DNA from: Acidobacteriaceae bacterium
GTDB lineage: Bacteria; Acidobacteriota; Terriglobia; Terriglobales; Acidobacteriaceae
Reading direction: 5' to 3'
DNA: 7,187 nucleotides
Assembly (NCBI GenBank): GCA_003165455.1
Contig: PLUJ01000010.1
Span: 1-7,187, forward strand
Part shown: one piece after another, positions 1 through 6,002 of the stretch
Numbering within the stretch: position 1 is the stretch's first letter
Layout: every line of letters begins with the position of its first letter
Notes under the pieces: model-generated
Told to the model about the DNA's origin: nothing
The model's input: only the letters and a program-made list of their open reading frames with translations
Databases searched by the model: none
Program-made: the position numbers and the translations under genes

Positions 1-336
1 TACCTCTTCGACCGGGGAGTAGTTGGAGAGGCCTATTTACGCGGACTCGGGTTGCGCAATGCAAGCCACCTGCGGGACGTGCTCGGCATACAGCCGCGAG
101 CAAAGGCCAAACAACTTCTCTACGACCTCTTTGGAAAGCTTGGGAAAGACTTCAACGGCGATCTGTTTAGCGATAATCTCGACGCGGAAGCCAGGCAGGT
201 TTCCGCCTCGAATATAGACCCTCTGGACGATTTCTTCCGGGCGACCGAGGTTAAGACCGGCCAGACTTCCTTCTGGACCTTGACTTTGCGGCGATTCCCA
301 TCGAGGCCATCAGTGCTATTTACGAGCGGTTCCTGA
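1..336 (+). CDS. Methyltransferase fragment 1: N-terminal helical region
   Basis: The frame is open from base 1 with no start in the window, so this is the inside of a larger gene. It contains YLFDRGVVGEAYLR at the window edge and FNGDLF at about 154-171. An NGxLF segment of this sort precedes the methyltransferase core in Eco57I-like enzymes. True homology ends near 276: after the residues SFW the frame turns into unlike sequence and stops at 334-336. The neighbouring frame meanwhile continues with DLDFAAIPIEAISAIYERF, the expected segment just before motif X. The stop at 334-336 is therefore an artefact or a mutation, not a natural end. There is no catalytic motif in this piece. Confidence 0.7.
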   Translation, partial: YLFDRGVVGEAYLRGLGLRNASHLRDVLGIQPRAKAKQLLYDLFGKLGKDFNGDLFSDNLDAEARQVSASNIDPLDDFFRATEVKTGQTSFWTLTLRRFPSRPSVLFTSGS

Positions 337-1160
337 AGACTACTGAAAGACTTGAGGGCGCTTTCTATACGCCCCGGTTCCTAGCTGAGCTTGTGCTCGA
401 CATTGCACTCTCCAGTTCACCCACATTGCTTGACCTCCGCTGCCTCGATCCCGCGTGCGGCTCGGGAATTTTTCTGGTAGGCATGTTCAATCGTATGGCG
501 GAGGAATGGACTGGAGCCAATCCCCAGGCTCGAAATGACAGGCGAGCCAGGGAACTCCGTAAGCTCCTTTGCAGCCTCCGCGGTGTGGATATCAACCCCA
601 CTGCATGCCGGATCACAGCGTTCAGCCTGTACCTTGCGTACCTGGATCAGCTTTCGCCGAGGGACATTCGTGAACTGCAACAGAACGGACATAAACTGCC
701 GAGGCTCATCCACGATTCGAAAGCCGCAGGGCAAGCGAAGGTTGAAGGCAATATCTGGTGCGCGGATTTCTTCGCAGAAGGGGCAGATTATCTCGCCGAT
801 GCCGATCTGGTGGTAGGTAATCCGCCATGGGGTAGCAATGCGGTTCCCGACACGCCCGCAGCGAACTGGTGTGCCAACCATCATTGCCCGGTCCCCGACA
901 GACAGATCTCGGCGGCATTCGTCTGGAAAGCGGCCCATCACGTATCGGAGAGCGGGAAGATTTGTTTGGTGCTGCCTCACGGCACCATTTTTAATCACAG
1001 CGCTACCGCGCTGCAGTTTCAACGGACTTTCTTCAAACGCCACGCAGTTGACCGCGTGCTCAATTTGGTGGACTACCAATTCTTCTTGTTTGAAGAGGCC
1101 CGCCATCCCGCAATTGTGATGAGTTACGGAAAGAACCGCCAGAGGATCGGTGCAGCCTAA
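276..1160 (+). CDS. Methyltransferase fragment 2: catalytic SAM-binding core
   Basis: This is the catalytic heart of the gene. It holds IPIEAISAIYERF (about 294-332), motif X GAFYTP (357-374, cofactor contact), motif I DPACGSGIF (447-473, SAM-binding glycine loop), an acidic strand-end segment GVDINPTACRI (about 582-614) and motif IV NPPW (819-830, adenine-binding catalytic tetrapeptide). Later segments ICLVLPHGTIFN and FEEARHPAIVMSYGK are the usual strand and HP-containing stretches late in the core. The GTG at 393 is an in-frame start candidate, but it lies after motif X and would delete conserved sequence, so it is not the real start. The frame ends at 1158-1160 right after the second break near 1130. 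All key catalytic residues are intact. Confidence 0.8.
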   Translation, partial: DLDFAAIPIEAISAIYERFLKTTERLEGAFYTPRFLAELVLDIALSSSPTLLDLRCLDPACGSGIFLVGMFNRMAEEWTGANPQARNDRRARELRKLLCSLRGVDINPTACRITAFSLYLAYLDQLSPRDIRELQQNGHKLPRLIHDSKAAGQAKVEGNIWCADFFAEGADYLADADLVVGNPPWGSNAVPDTPAANWCANHHCPVPDRQISAAFVWKAAHHVSESGKICLVLPHGTIFNHSATALQFQRTFFKRHAVDRVLNLVDYQFFLFEEARHPAIVMSYGKNRQRIGAA

Positions 1161-2434
1161 CCACTGGTGAGGTGCTGGACGACCTCGAAGGCGAGGACGC
1201 TCCGCAAATTTGGAAGCAAAGATATTGGGCAACGGCGAGAGACAGACGATTGATTGATCGTTTGTTGCTTTATCCTCGCTTGCGCGACCAGGTACGGCAG
1301 AGCCGAGAAAACTCGCCCGCTAAGCCTTGGCTGATAGCCGAAGGCTTTCAGCCGATCGGTCAAAACGACGATCCCAAAAAAGCGAAGCCTTTGCACCTGA
1401 CATCGAAGCTGTTCATTGACGCCACGTCGCCGTATCTTGACTTGTTCTTGTCTCACGCAGAATGTGCTCAGCTCCCGTCGAAAGACCTGAGCTTAAGGCG
1501 GACTTCCAATCCATTAGTATTCCGCGCGCCGCACGTTTTGGTCGCCAAAGGATTCACGAAGGTAGCTTATGCCGACTTCGACGTGTCTTTTCGTCACGCC
1601 CTCCGCGGAATCAGCGGACCGAAAGAAGACCGGGAGTTGTTTATCTTTCTGGCGGCATATCTGCGGTCCTCGCTTGCAAGGTACTTTTTGTTTCAAACGT
1701 CTTCGAATTGGGGAATCAGCCGACAGGAAGTTCACGTAGAAGAATTGCTGCGCCTGCCCTTTCCGCTGCCTGACCGACTGCCAACCCCAAAGCGAGCTTG
1801 GGAAATCGTCAAGCAAATTAGTCAGATAGTCACCACAGCCAGCACAAATGCTACGCAGCCACTTGTCAATCGTCAGGATGTTGTGCAGGCTGCAACCGCC
1901 TCGATTGAAACTTTGATCGACGAGTACTTTGACGTTCTCCCCTTGGAGAAAACCCTAGTCGATGACACCATGCGCGTCATAATCCCGAGTGTACGTCCGA
2001 GCAGGGCGAATCCGACTATCCCCACGATTACGCCCAGCACAACAGAGCAACAGATGCAGTACGTGCAGCGGTTGTGCGCCACTCTTAATGGCTGGGCGAA
2101 AAATGGCCCAGTCTCGGTTCAAGGGCACGCCGCGAGTTCCTCGAACCTCGGGATTGGTCTTGCAGTTTTGAAAAAGATCCGCGCGGGCGATCCTCCGTCG
2201 GCGCCACCCGATGATTTCGGCGATCTCCTCATTGCGCTAGACCATCTGCGTCAGGTCACATCGCAAAAGCTCAACACTCTTGAACTGATGCGTGGTGCGA
2301 AGGTTTTTGACCAGGACCGCCTATATCTCGTAAAGTTAATTGGCCAACGATTCTGGACGGAAACGGCAGCTTTGAACGACGCGGACGAAATTGTCGGCAG
2401 CATCCTCATGCAGACAGGGCAGGGGGTGGCGTGA
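1133..2434 (+). CDS. Methyltransferase fragment 3: target-recognition and C-terminal part
   Basis: After the second break the protein continues in this frame with EPPEDRCSLTTGEVLDDLEG, which joins smoothly to SYGK of the preceding piece. The region from about 1200 to 1780 looks like the target-recognition part of Eco57I-like enzymes: a WKQRYWATARDRRLIDRL helix, FRAPHVLVAKGFTK, a segment on self-limited helices (LRSSLARYFLFQTSSNWG) and an EELLRLPFPLP turn. IDEYFDVLPLEKTLVDDT (about 1915-1970) matches the acidic helix that commonly closes this region. A proline/threonine-rich linker (about 1985-2050) leads to an extra domain of about 125 residues of unknown role. The GTG at 1172 is a possible start for this piece alone but lacks a clear reason to be one. 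The stop overlaps the next gene's GTG (GTGA, 2431-2434). Confidence 0.75.
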   Translation, partial: EPPEDRCSLTTGEVLDDLEGEDAPQIWKQRYWATARDRRLIDRLLLYPRLRDQVRQSRENSPAKPWLIAEGFQPIGQNDDPKKAKPLHLTSKLFIDATSPYLDLFLSHAECAQLPSKDLSLRRTSNPLVFRAPHVLVAKGFTKVAYADFDVSFRHALRGISGPKEDRELFIFLAAYLRSSLARYFLFQTSSNWGISRQEVHVEELLRLPFPLPDRLPTPKRAWEIVKQISQIVTTASTNATQPLVNRQDVVQAATASIETLIDEYFDVLPLEKTLVDDTMRVIIPSVRPSRANPTIPTITPSTTEQQMQYVQRLCATLNGWAKNGPVSVQGHAASSSNLGIGLAVLKKIRAGDPPSAPPDDFGDLLIALDHLRQVTSQKLNTLELMRGAKVFDQDRLYLVKLIGQRFWTETAALNDADEIVGSILMQTGQGVA

Positions 2435-3090
2435 GCATTATCGGTACTCCCTCTGAATGGGCCGACCTGATCGACTCGATGGTGCCCGAAATCCTCAACC
2501 TAGTGATAGCGAGCTGGCAAGAAATGCCGCCGACAGCACAGGATGAGAAGGAAGACAACATAACCATCGCATTGTGGCGCATTTTGGTCCAAAACCGGAC
2601 CGCTCGCGGTCTGATGTTTCAGATACGTACACAAGTTGTGGAGTTGGACCCCATGCCCGGAGAGGAGCTCGGGCGGATGGACATTGCTTTCATCCCCCTG
2701 GTTCCGAGCGAGGACATCTATTTTTGTCTGGAGAGTAAGCGCCTGAATATTTTGAAGAATGGCCAACGCCGTGCGCTTGCGTCAGAATATGTTCTCTACG
2801 GCATGTTGAGATTCGTCACCGGCCAATATTCCAAGGCGGTTCACCATGGCGGAATGATAGGGTATGTTCGCGATGGCAATGTTTCCGGTGCGACCAGCAA
2901 CGTAGAAGACAATATCCGGCAGCGACACAAGGAACTGTGTATGACTCCGCCCGGAGCCTTCGTGACATCGACGATCCTAAAGGGTGATGCGCGGGCTAGA
3001 GAGACTCACCATCAGCGCGCCCATGAGACGAATCTCTTCCGCATCCATCACCTGTTTATGGCGACCCCAGTTCCGGCCGCAAAATCTTGA
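2431..3090 (+). CDS. Putative PD-(D/E)XK-fold nuclease, 219 aa
   Basis: Start is GTG at 2431, overlapping the methyltransferase stop by 4 bases, with an AGGG ribosome-binding site at 2421-2424. The catalytic pattern of the PD-(D/E)XK superfamily is visible: a helix with acidic residues E41/D42 before ITIALWRIL, then D84 in GRMDIAF, then E101-S-K103 in YFCLESKRL, giving D-x(16)-E-x-K. Enzymes of this fold cut DNA using metal ions held by these residues. A second conserved-looking block at about 120-165 (EYVLYGMLRFV, HHGGMIGYV) follows the core. It has no signal peptide or membrane segment, so it should act in the cytoplasm. Placed between a methyltransferase and a GmrSD-like nuclease, it is probably the cutting or accessory subunit of a restriction-like system. 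The fold call is from motifs only; the DNA target and its dependence on methylation are unknown. Confidence 0.65.
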   Translation: MSIIGTPSEWADLIDSMVPEILNLVIASWQEMPPTAQDEKEDNITIALWRILVQNRTARGLMFQIRTQVVELDPMPGEELGRMDIAFIPLVPSEDIYFCLESKRLNILKNGQRRALASEYVLYGMLRFVTGQYSKAVHHGGMIGYVRDGNVSGATSNVEDNIRQRHKELCMTPPGAFVTSTILKGDARARETHHQRAHETNLFRIHHLFMATPVPAAKS

Positions 3091-3092
3091 GG
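3089..3092 (+). promoter_or_regulatory. Ribosome-binding site GAGG overlapping the preceding stop codon
   Basis: GAGG at 3089-3092 begins inside the TGA stop of the nuclease gene (3088-3090) and sits 7 bases before the ATG at 3100. It fixes that ATG as the start of the DUF262 gene and suggests the two genes are translated from one message. Confidence 0.6.
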
Positions 3093-3099
3093 TCCTCAG

Positions 3100-4791
3100 A
3101 TGAAAGTTCCAAAGCACTCACTGCGAAAAATCGTCACCTTCCTTAATAATCCCGACGAAGATGGCGGCTTTTGGTTACCGAATATACAGCGGCCATTCGT
3201 TTGGAGTGAAGAGAAGACCTGCCGGTTATTCGATTCCATCCTCCGCGAATATCCCATTAGCACACTCCTGGTCTGGAAGACTAAGAGCACGATTCGGCGC
3301 CGCAAGTTCATTGACAATTTCCTGCCGCCGCACCGGCACCAACTAACTGCTTTTTATGTACCGGAGGACGACAAGAAAAAGTGTCTGGTTCTTGACGGCC
3401 AGCAACGCCTGCAAAGCCTGTACATCGGCCTGAAGGGCAGTTACGAAGGCCGAGAACTATATCTTGATATTCTCAGCGGCGAAGTTGCCGCACCAGATGA
3501 CGTGAAATTCAAGTTTGAGTTCCTTGAAGCCGATAAAGGGAAATTTCCATGGATTAAGTTTAAGGACTTGGTGTTCAGTAAGCAGGACATGCTCACCGTA
3601 GCGGAAGGGCTAGTGAAGCACGCCGGACGAGCTCTTAACGATTCGGAGAAGCAGAAAATTAGCAAACACGTTGCTCTCGTTTTTAAGGCATTCCACAGCG
3701 ACGATGGGATCGCGTATCAGGAACTGGACAGTATTGAGAACGAAGACCTTTATACCGAGGATGACGTAGTAGAGGTTTTTATTCGAGCCAATTCCGGCGG
3801 TACGCCGCTCGGCAAGTCGGATTTGCTGTTTTCTTTGCTTACCTCGACTTGGGACAACGCGGACGACCAAATGGAAAGCTTGCTGGAGAATTTAAATCGG
3901 CACGGCTTCGGGTTTACCCGCGATTTTATTCTCAAGACCTGCCTTACATTGCTTGACCAGGGTGCGCGTTACGACGTTGAGAAGTTCCGCAAGAAGGGTG
4001 TTCGCCAGGATATCGAAGAAAAGTGGGACGATATTTCCAATGCGATTGAAGACGTGCTCGATTTCGTAAGACAAAAGACCTTCGTCCAGTGTGACAAGGC
4101 CTTACCCTCCTACTTGCTACTGATCCCGCTGGTTTATGTCCGATACCACTTTCCGAAGCAGTGGGCTCAGGCGAAAGACGTGGAGACGTATCTTGTTCGG
4201 ACAGCGCTAACTGGAGCCTTCAGCGGAACCCCGGATCAATTGATCGATTTGTTGGTAAAACAGCTGAAAACTATTGGCCGATTTGATCTAACCGAAGTCT
4301 TCGGCACTATCCGTTCTGAAAACCGCTCGCTGGAGCTCACCGAAAATCGTCTTTGGGAGATGGGCTACGGGTCGGACACCATCCACCTTATTTTCAATCT
4401 CTGGTATTCCTTCAATTACACTCCCTCCTACGACAACAATCTGCCGCAGGTCGATCACATCTTCCCGCAAAGCCTTCTGCGGAAAGTGAAGATGAAAAAC
4501 CCGGATAACGGCAAAATGAATTTAACTCGCTACAAGGCAGACGATCGCGACCAACTCGCCAATTGTATGCTCCTTACAGCCGCGGAAAATGGCGCAGGCG
4601 GAAAGAGCGATACGGCACCGGATCAATGGTTCAAGGATAAAACGGATGAATATTTGGACAGACATCTGATTCCAAAAGATGCCGCACTTTGGAAGCTCGA
4701 GCAGTTTGGCGACTTTATTGTGGCGAGACAGGCGCTTATTCGCGAGAAATTCAAGTATCTACTTGCTGGCACTTCCACGGTCGCCACATGA
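3100..4791 (+). CDS. DUF262 + HNH (DUF1524-like) GmrSD-type nuclease, 563 aa
   Basis: This is a single-chain protein with both halves of the GmrSD architecture. The N-terminal DUF262 (ParB/sulfiredoxin-like) domain shows QRPFVW (30-35), DSILREYPISTLLVW (45-59), the nucleotide-binding signature DGQQRLQSL (99-107) and RANSGGTPL (229-237). The C-terminal HNH-type domain shows VDHIFPQS (451-458, H453 as likely general base), N488 in LANCMLL, then ENGAGGKSD and PDQWF (496-511). Known relatives (GmrSD, BrxU, SspE) use nucleotide binding in DUF262 to control DNA cleavage by the HNH part, and several act on modified phage DNA. All expected motifs are present and the length is in the usual range, so it looks active. 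As third gene of the operon after a methyltransferase, it presumably tolerates the host methyl mark. Its target is not deducible. The ATG is supported by a good GAGG site. Confidence 0.88.
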   Translation: MKVPKHSLRKIVTFLNNPDEDGGFWLPNIQRPFVWSEEKTCRLFDSILREYPISTLLVWKTKSTIRRRKFIDNFLPPHRHQLTAFYVPEDDKKKCLVLDGQQRLQSLYIGLKGSYEGRELYLDILSGEVAAPDDVKFKFEFLEADKGKFPWIKFKDLVFSKQDMLTVAEGLVKHAGRALNDSEKQKISKHVALVFKAFHSDDGIAYQELDSIENEDLYTEDDVVEVFIRANSGGTPLGKSDLLFSLLTSTWDNADDQMESLLENLNRHGFGFTRDFILKTCLTLLDQGARYDVEKFRKKGVRQDIEEKWDDISNAIEDVLDFVRQKTFVQCDKALPSYLLLIPLVYVRYHFPKQWAQAKDVETYLVRTALTGAFSGTPDQLIDLLVKQLKTIGRFDLTEVFGTIRSENRSLELTENRLWEMGYGSDTIHLIFNLWYSFNYTPSYDNNLPQVDHIFPQSLLRKVKMKNPDNGKMNLTRYKADDRDQLANCMLLTAAENGAGGKSDTAPDQWFKDKTDEYLDRHLIPKDAALWKLEQFGDFIVARQALIREKFKYLLAGTSTVAT

Positions 4792-4942
4792 TCTCCTCTG
4801 ATGCTCAATGAATAATCCCGCGTGACCAGCCTGGGAAGGCGCAGGATTAGCGGTCGAGCCATCGAGCTATACCCCGCCGTTGCGCGCGCGCATCACTAAA
4901 TGAAAAACAATTCCCGTTTTTGGACGCAGCTTGCCCGTCCCC

Positions 4943-5003
4943 TCAGTACGTGATAATCCGGTTTATCGCGTGGGAAGTCAGCTGCTCGATGACGACGTAC
5001 TGA
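4943..5003. repeat. Perfect 9-base inverted repeat enclosing a near-palindrome
   Basis: TCAGTACGT at 4943-4951 is matched by ACGTACTGA at 4995-5003, 43 bases apart and without mismatch. The left arm directly abuts the 16-base near-palindrome at 4952-4967. Arms this far apart with an AT-containing middle are unlike a terminator; a protein-binding or recombination site is possible but only inferred. Confidence 0.55.
4952..4967. promoter_or_regulatory. 16-base near-palindrome, possible operator or recombinase site
   Basis: GATAATCCGGTTTATC equals its own reverse complement except at one symmetric pair (positions 6 and 11). Such dyads are commonly bound by dimeric regulators or by recombinases. 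It lies 57 bases past the 3' end of the cyclase-like gene, not in front of a start, so an ordinary operator role is doubtful. Confidence 0.3.
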
Positions 5004-5024
5004 CCATCAGTGGCCAGCTATCCG

Positions 5025-6002
5025 TTAAAGGCGCACGCGCAAATCCTTCCTATTAGAAAGGAAGCGCTCAAGCTCGGTATTGTGGTATTGCGCAAGAAAT
5101 TCATATTTTTCCCTCACTGCACCCCTTGTGCCACGGCGAGCTGACACAATCATCGCTTTGTGTTGCTCAAAGAAACCGGAGAGATTGCGCATGTATCCAT
5201 CCTCCATAATCTGGCCTCTTTCATCCAGCGGCGCCTTCATGTAGGCATCGCGCGTAGCTTTGTCATATTGCCAATCCAGCGACGGTGCCACCAGCCGAAG
5301 GTAATTGATAAACCTAATTCGTTTTCCAGACTTGGGATGTTTAAATGAACTGAACTGGTCCGGGAAGGGATCGGAGTCTTTGCTATAAAACTTGCGCCCA
5401 GGGTGATCGCGCAGCAAATAGTAGAGCGGGTCTGATACGGCGATTACGGGATAACACGCGCGGTCGCGTTCCGCTTTGTAGGCTCTGACCATCGCGGGAC
5501 TAACGAGCAAGTCTCTTGCCCTATCGTAGTACCAAGACCCAATGTCAATACCGCCTCGCAGGAAGTGGCCGCCGAGCGCGCAGCGGCTTTGACTGATAGC
5601 GATGTCCCAGATTTCCGAACCGAGAACATCAAACGCTCCCTCGACTTTCACCATTTCCGTTTCAAGGGAAACTGCGAGGATGACGCAATCAGAGAATGCC
5701 AGTACGGTCTTGTCCAGGATGCTGTGTACCTCATTGGTCGATTTCTTTGCAGAACGATATTCGAAGAGCTCTCTGATCTTCTCAACATCAGACGCAATGG
5801 CCAGTAGATCTTCTTCGGTTTTCACAGTCTCAACCCGATCCGAAAACCCCAGCAAATCAAGAAAACCTACCATCGCGAGAGTCGTTCTTACGCCGCTTTC
5901 CTCGGCGGGCGTCTTAGGTTCTTCTACCTCTTTCGGACCCGCAGCCGTGCGCGCGGCAGCCGCCTGTTTTTTTAGAACTTCGTTCACCAGCATAGCTATC
6001 AC
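5025..6002 (-). CDS. Divergent class III nucleotidyl-cyclase-like protein, 325 aa
   Basis: I do not recognise a named protein, but the motif order follows the class III adenylate/guanylate cyclase fold: GFLDLLGF (46-53, D49 at the first metal-ligand position), FSDC (103-106, D105 at the second), FLRGGIDIG (147-155, like the RxGI..G strand) and SPAMVRAYKAERDRA (168-182, like the helix with VNxAARLE). The usual Asn of that helix appears replaced (V172) and the Arg position is K176, so catalysis is uncertain. The first 40 residues are Ala/Glu/Pro-rich and probably disordered. The end (VREKYEFLAQYHN, about 295-307) resembles the close of a widespread uncharacterised family. No membrane segment is seen. 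GTG at 6002 overlaps the recombinase stop by 4 bases (GTGA); ATG at 5993 is an alternative start. Coupling to a recombinase suggests a role in a mobile element, either signalling or control. Gene: sure; cyclase-like fold: moderate. Confidence 0.75.
   Translation of the reverse strand: MIAMLVNEVLKKQAAAARTAAGPKEVEEPKTPAEESGVRTTLAMVGFLDLLGFSDRVETVKTEEDLLAIASDVEKIRELFEYRSAKKSTNEVHSILDKTVLAFSDCVILAVSLETEMVKVEGAFDVLGSEIWDIAISQSRCALGGHFLRGGIDIGSWYYDRARDLLVSPAMVRAYKAERDRACYPVIAVSDPLYYLLRDHPGRKFYSKDSDPFPDQFSSFKHPKSGKRIRFINYLRLVAPSLDWQYDKATRDAYMKAPLDERGQIMEDGYMRNLSGFFEQHKAMIVSARRGTRGAVREKYEFLAQYHNTELERFLSNRKDLRVRL

Larger units (their letters stand above)
1..2434 (+). pseudogene. Adenine-specific DNA methyltransferase (Eco57I/type IIG-like), 5' end outside window, two frame breaks
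   Basis: Three consecutive reading frames together spell one continuous class I SAM-dependent DNA methyltransferase, so this is one gene with two -1 frame breaks (near 275 and near 1130). The motif order is X (GAFYTP, 357-374), I (DPACGSGIF, 447-473), IV (NPPW, 819-830), then a target-recognition-like C-terminal part. That order is typical of N6-adenine methyltransferases of the Eco57I/type IIG group. Such enzymes transfer a methyl group from S-adenosylmethionine to adenine in a specific DNA site and usually protect host DNA from a partner nuclease. The visible part is about 810 residues and no nuclease motif is seen in it; the N terminus lies before base 1. The downstream PD-(D/E)XK gene starts inside its stop codon, so the genes are probably translationally coupled. 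Each break is repaired by adding back one base to a homopolymer, so sequencing error is as likely as true decay. Family call is firm; whether it is functional is not. Confidence 0.8.
4792..5024 (+). other. Convergent intergenic region with inverted repeats; no convincing gene
   Basis: The plus-strand operon and the minus-strand recombinase operon end here facing each other. I see no protein gene with a good start and ribosome site. It contains a 6-base inverted repeat TAATCC/GGATTA (4813-4818, 4844-4849) around a small GCCT-GGGA-AGGC hairpin (4829-4840); a tandem TCGAGC pair (4854-4859, 4862-4867); an alternating CG run (4881-4892); an AAAAAC/GTTTTT pair (4903-4908, 4916-4921); and a 9-base inverted repeat (4943-5003). 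An ACTGA-CCA-TCAGT hairpin lies at 4999-5011. None is a textbook GC-stem plus T-run terminator, although a bidirectional one would be expected here. Confidence 0.5.

Noticed and set aside
260..290. Programmed ribosomal frameshift in the methyltransferase
   Set aside because: Neither break shows a classic slippery heptamer, and two independent programmed events in one gene would be very unusual; one-base homopolymer loss explains both.
393..1160. GTG 393 as a genuine start of a short stand-alone methyltransferase
   Set aside because: Motif X (GAFYTP) and the IPIE...YERF segment are in the same frame upstream of it, so the gene must extend further left.
417..1232. Long minus-strand open frame of 271 codons opposite the methyltransferase core
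   Set aside because: It lies fully antisense to a sequence with clear methyltransferase motifs and shows no recognisable motif of its own; it is an overlap shadow.
4881..4892. TGCGCGCGCGCA alternating CG palindrome as a functional element
   Set aside because: Short CG alternations are common in GC-rich DNA, and nothing around it suggests a specific role.
4903..4921. AAAAAC/GTTTTT inverted pair as a transcription terminator
   Set aside because: The stem is nearly all A-T and only 6 pairs, with no GC-rich stem before the T run, so it would be a weak terminator at best.
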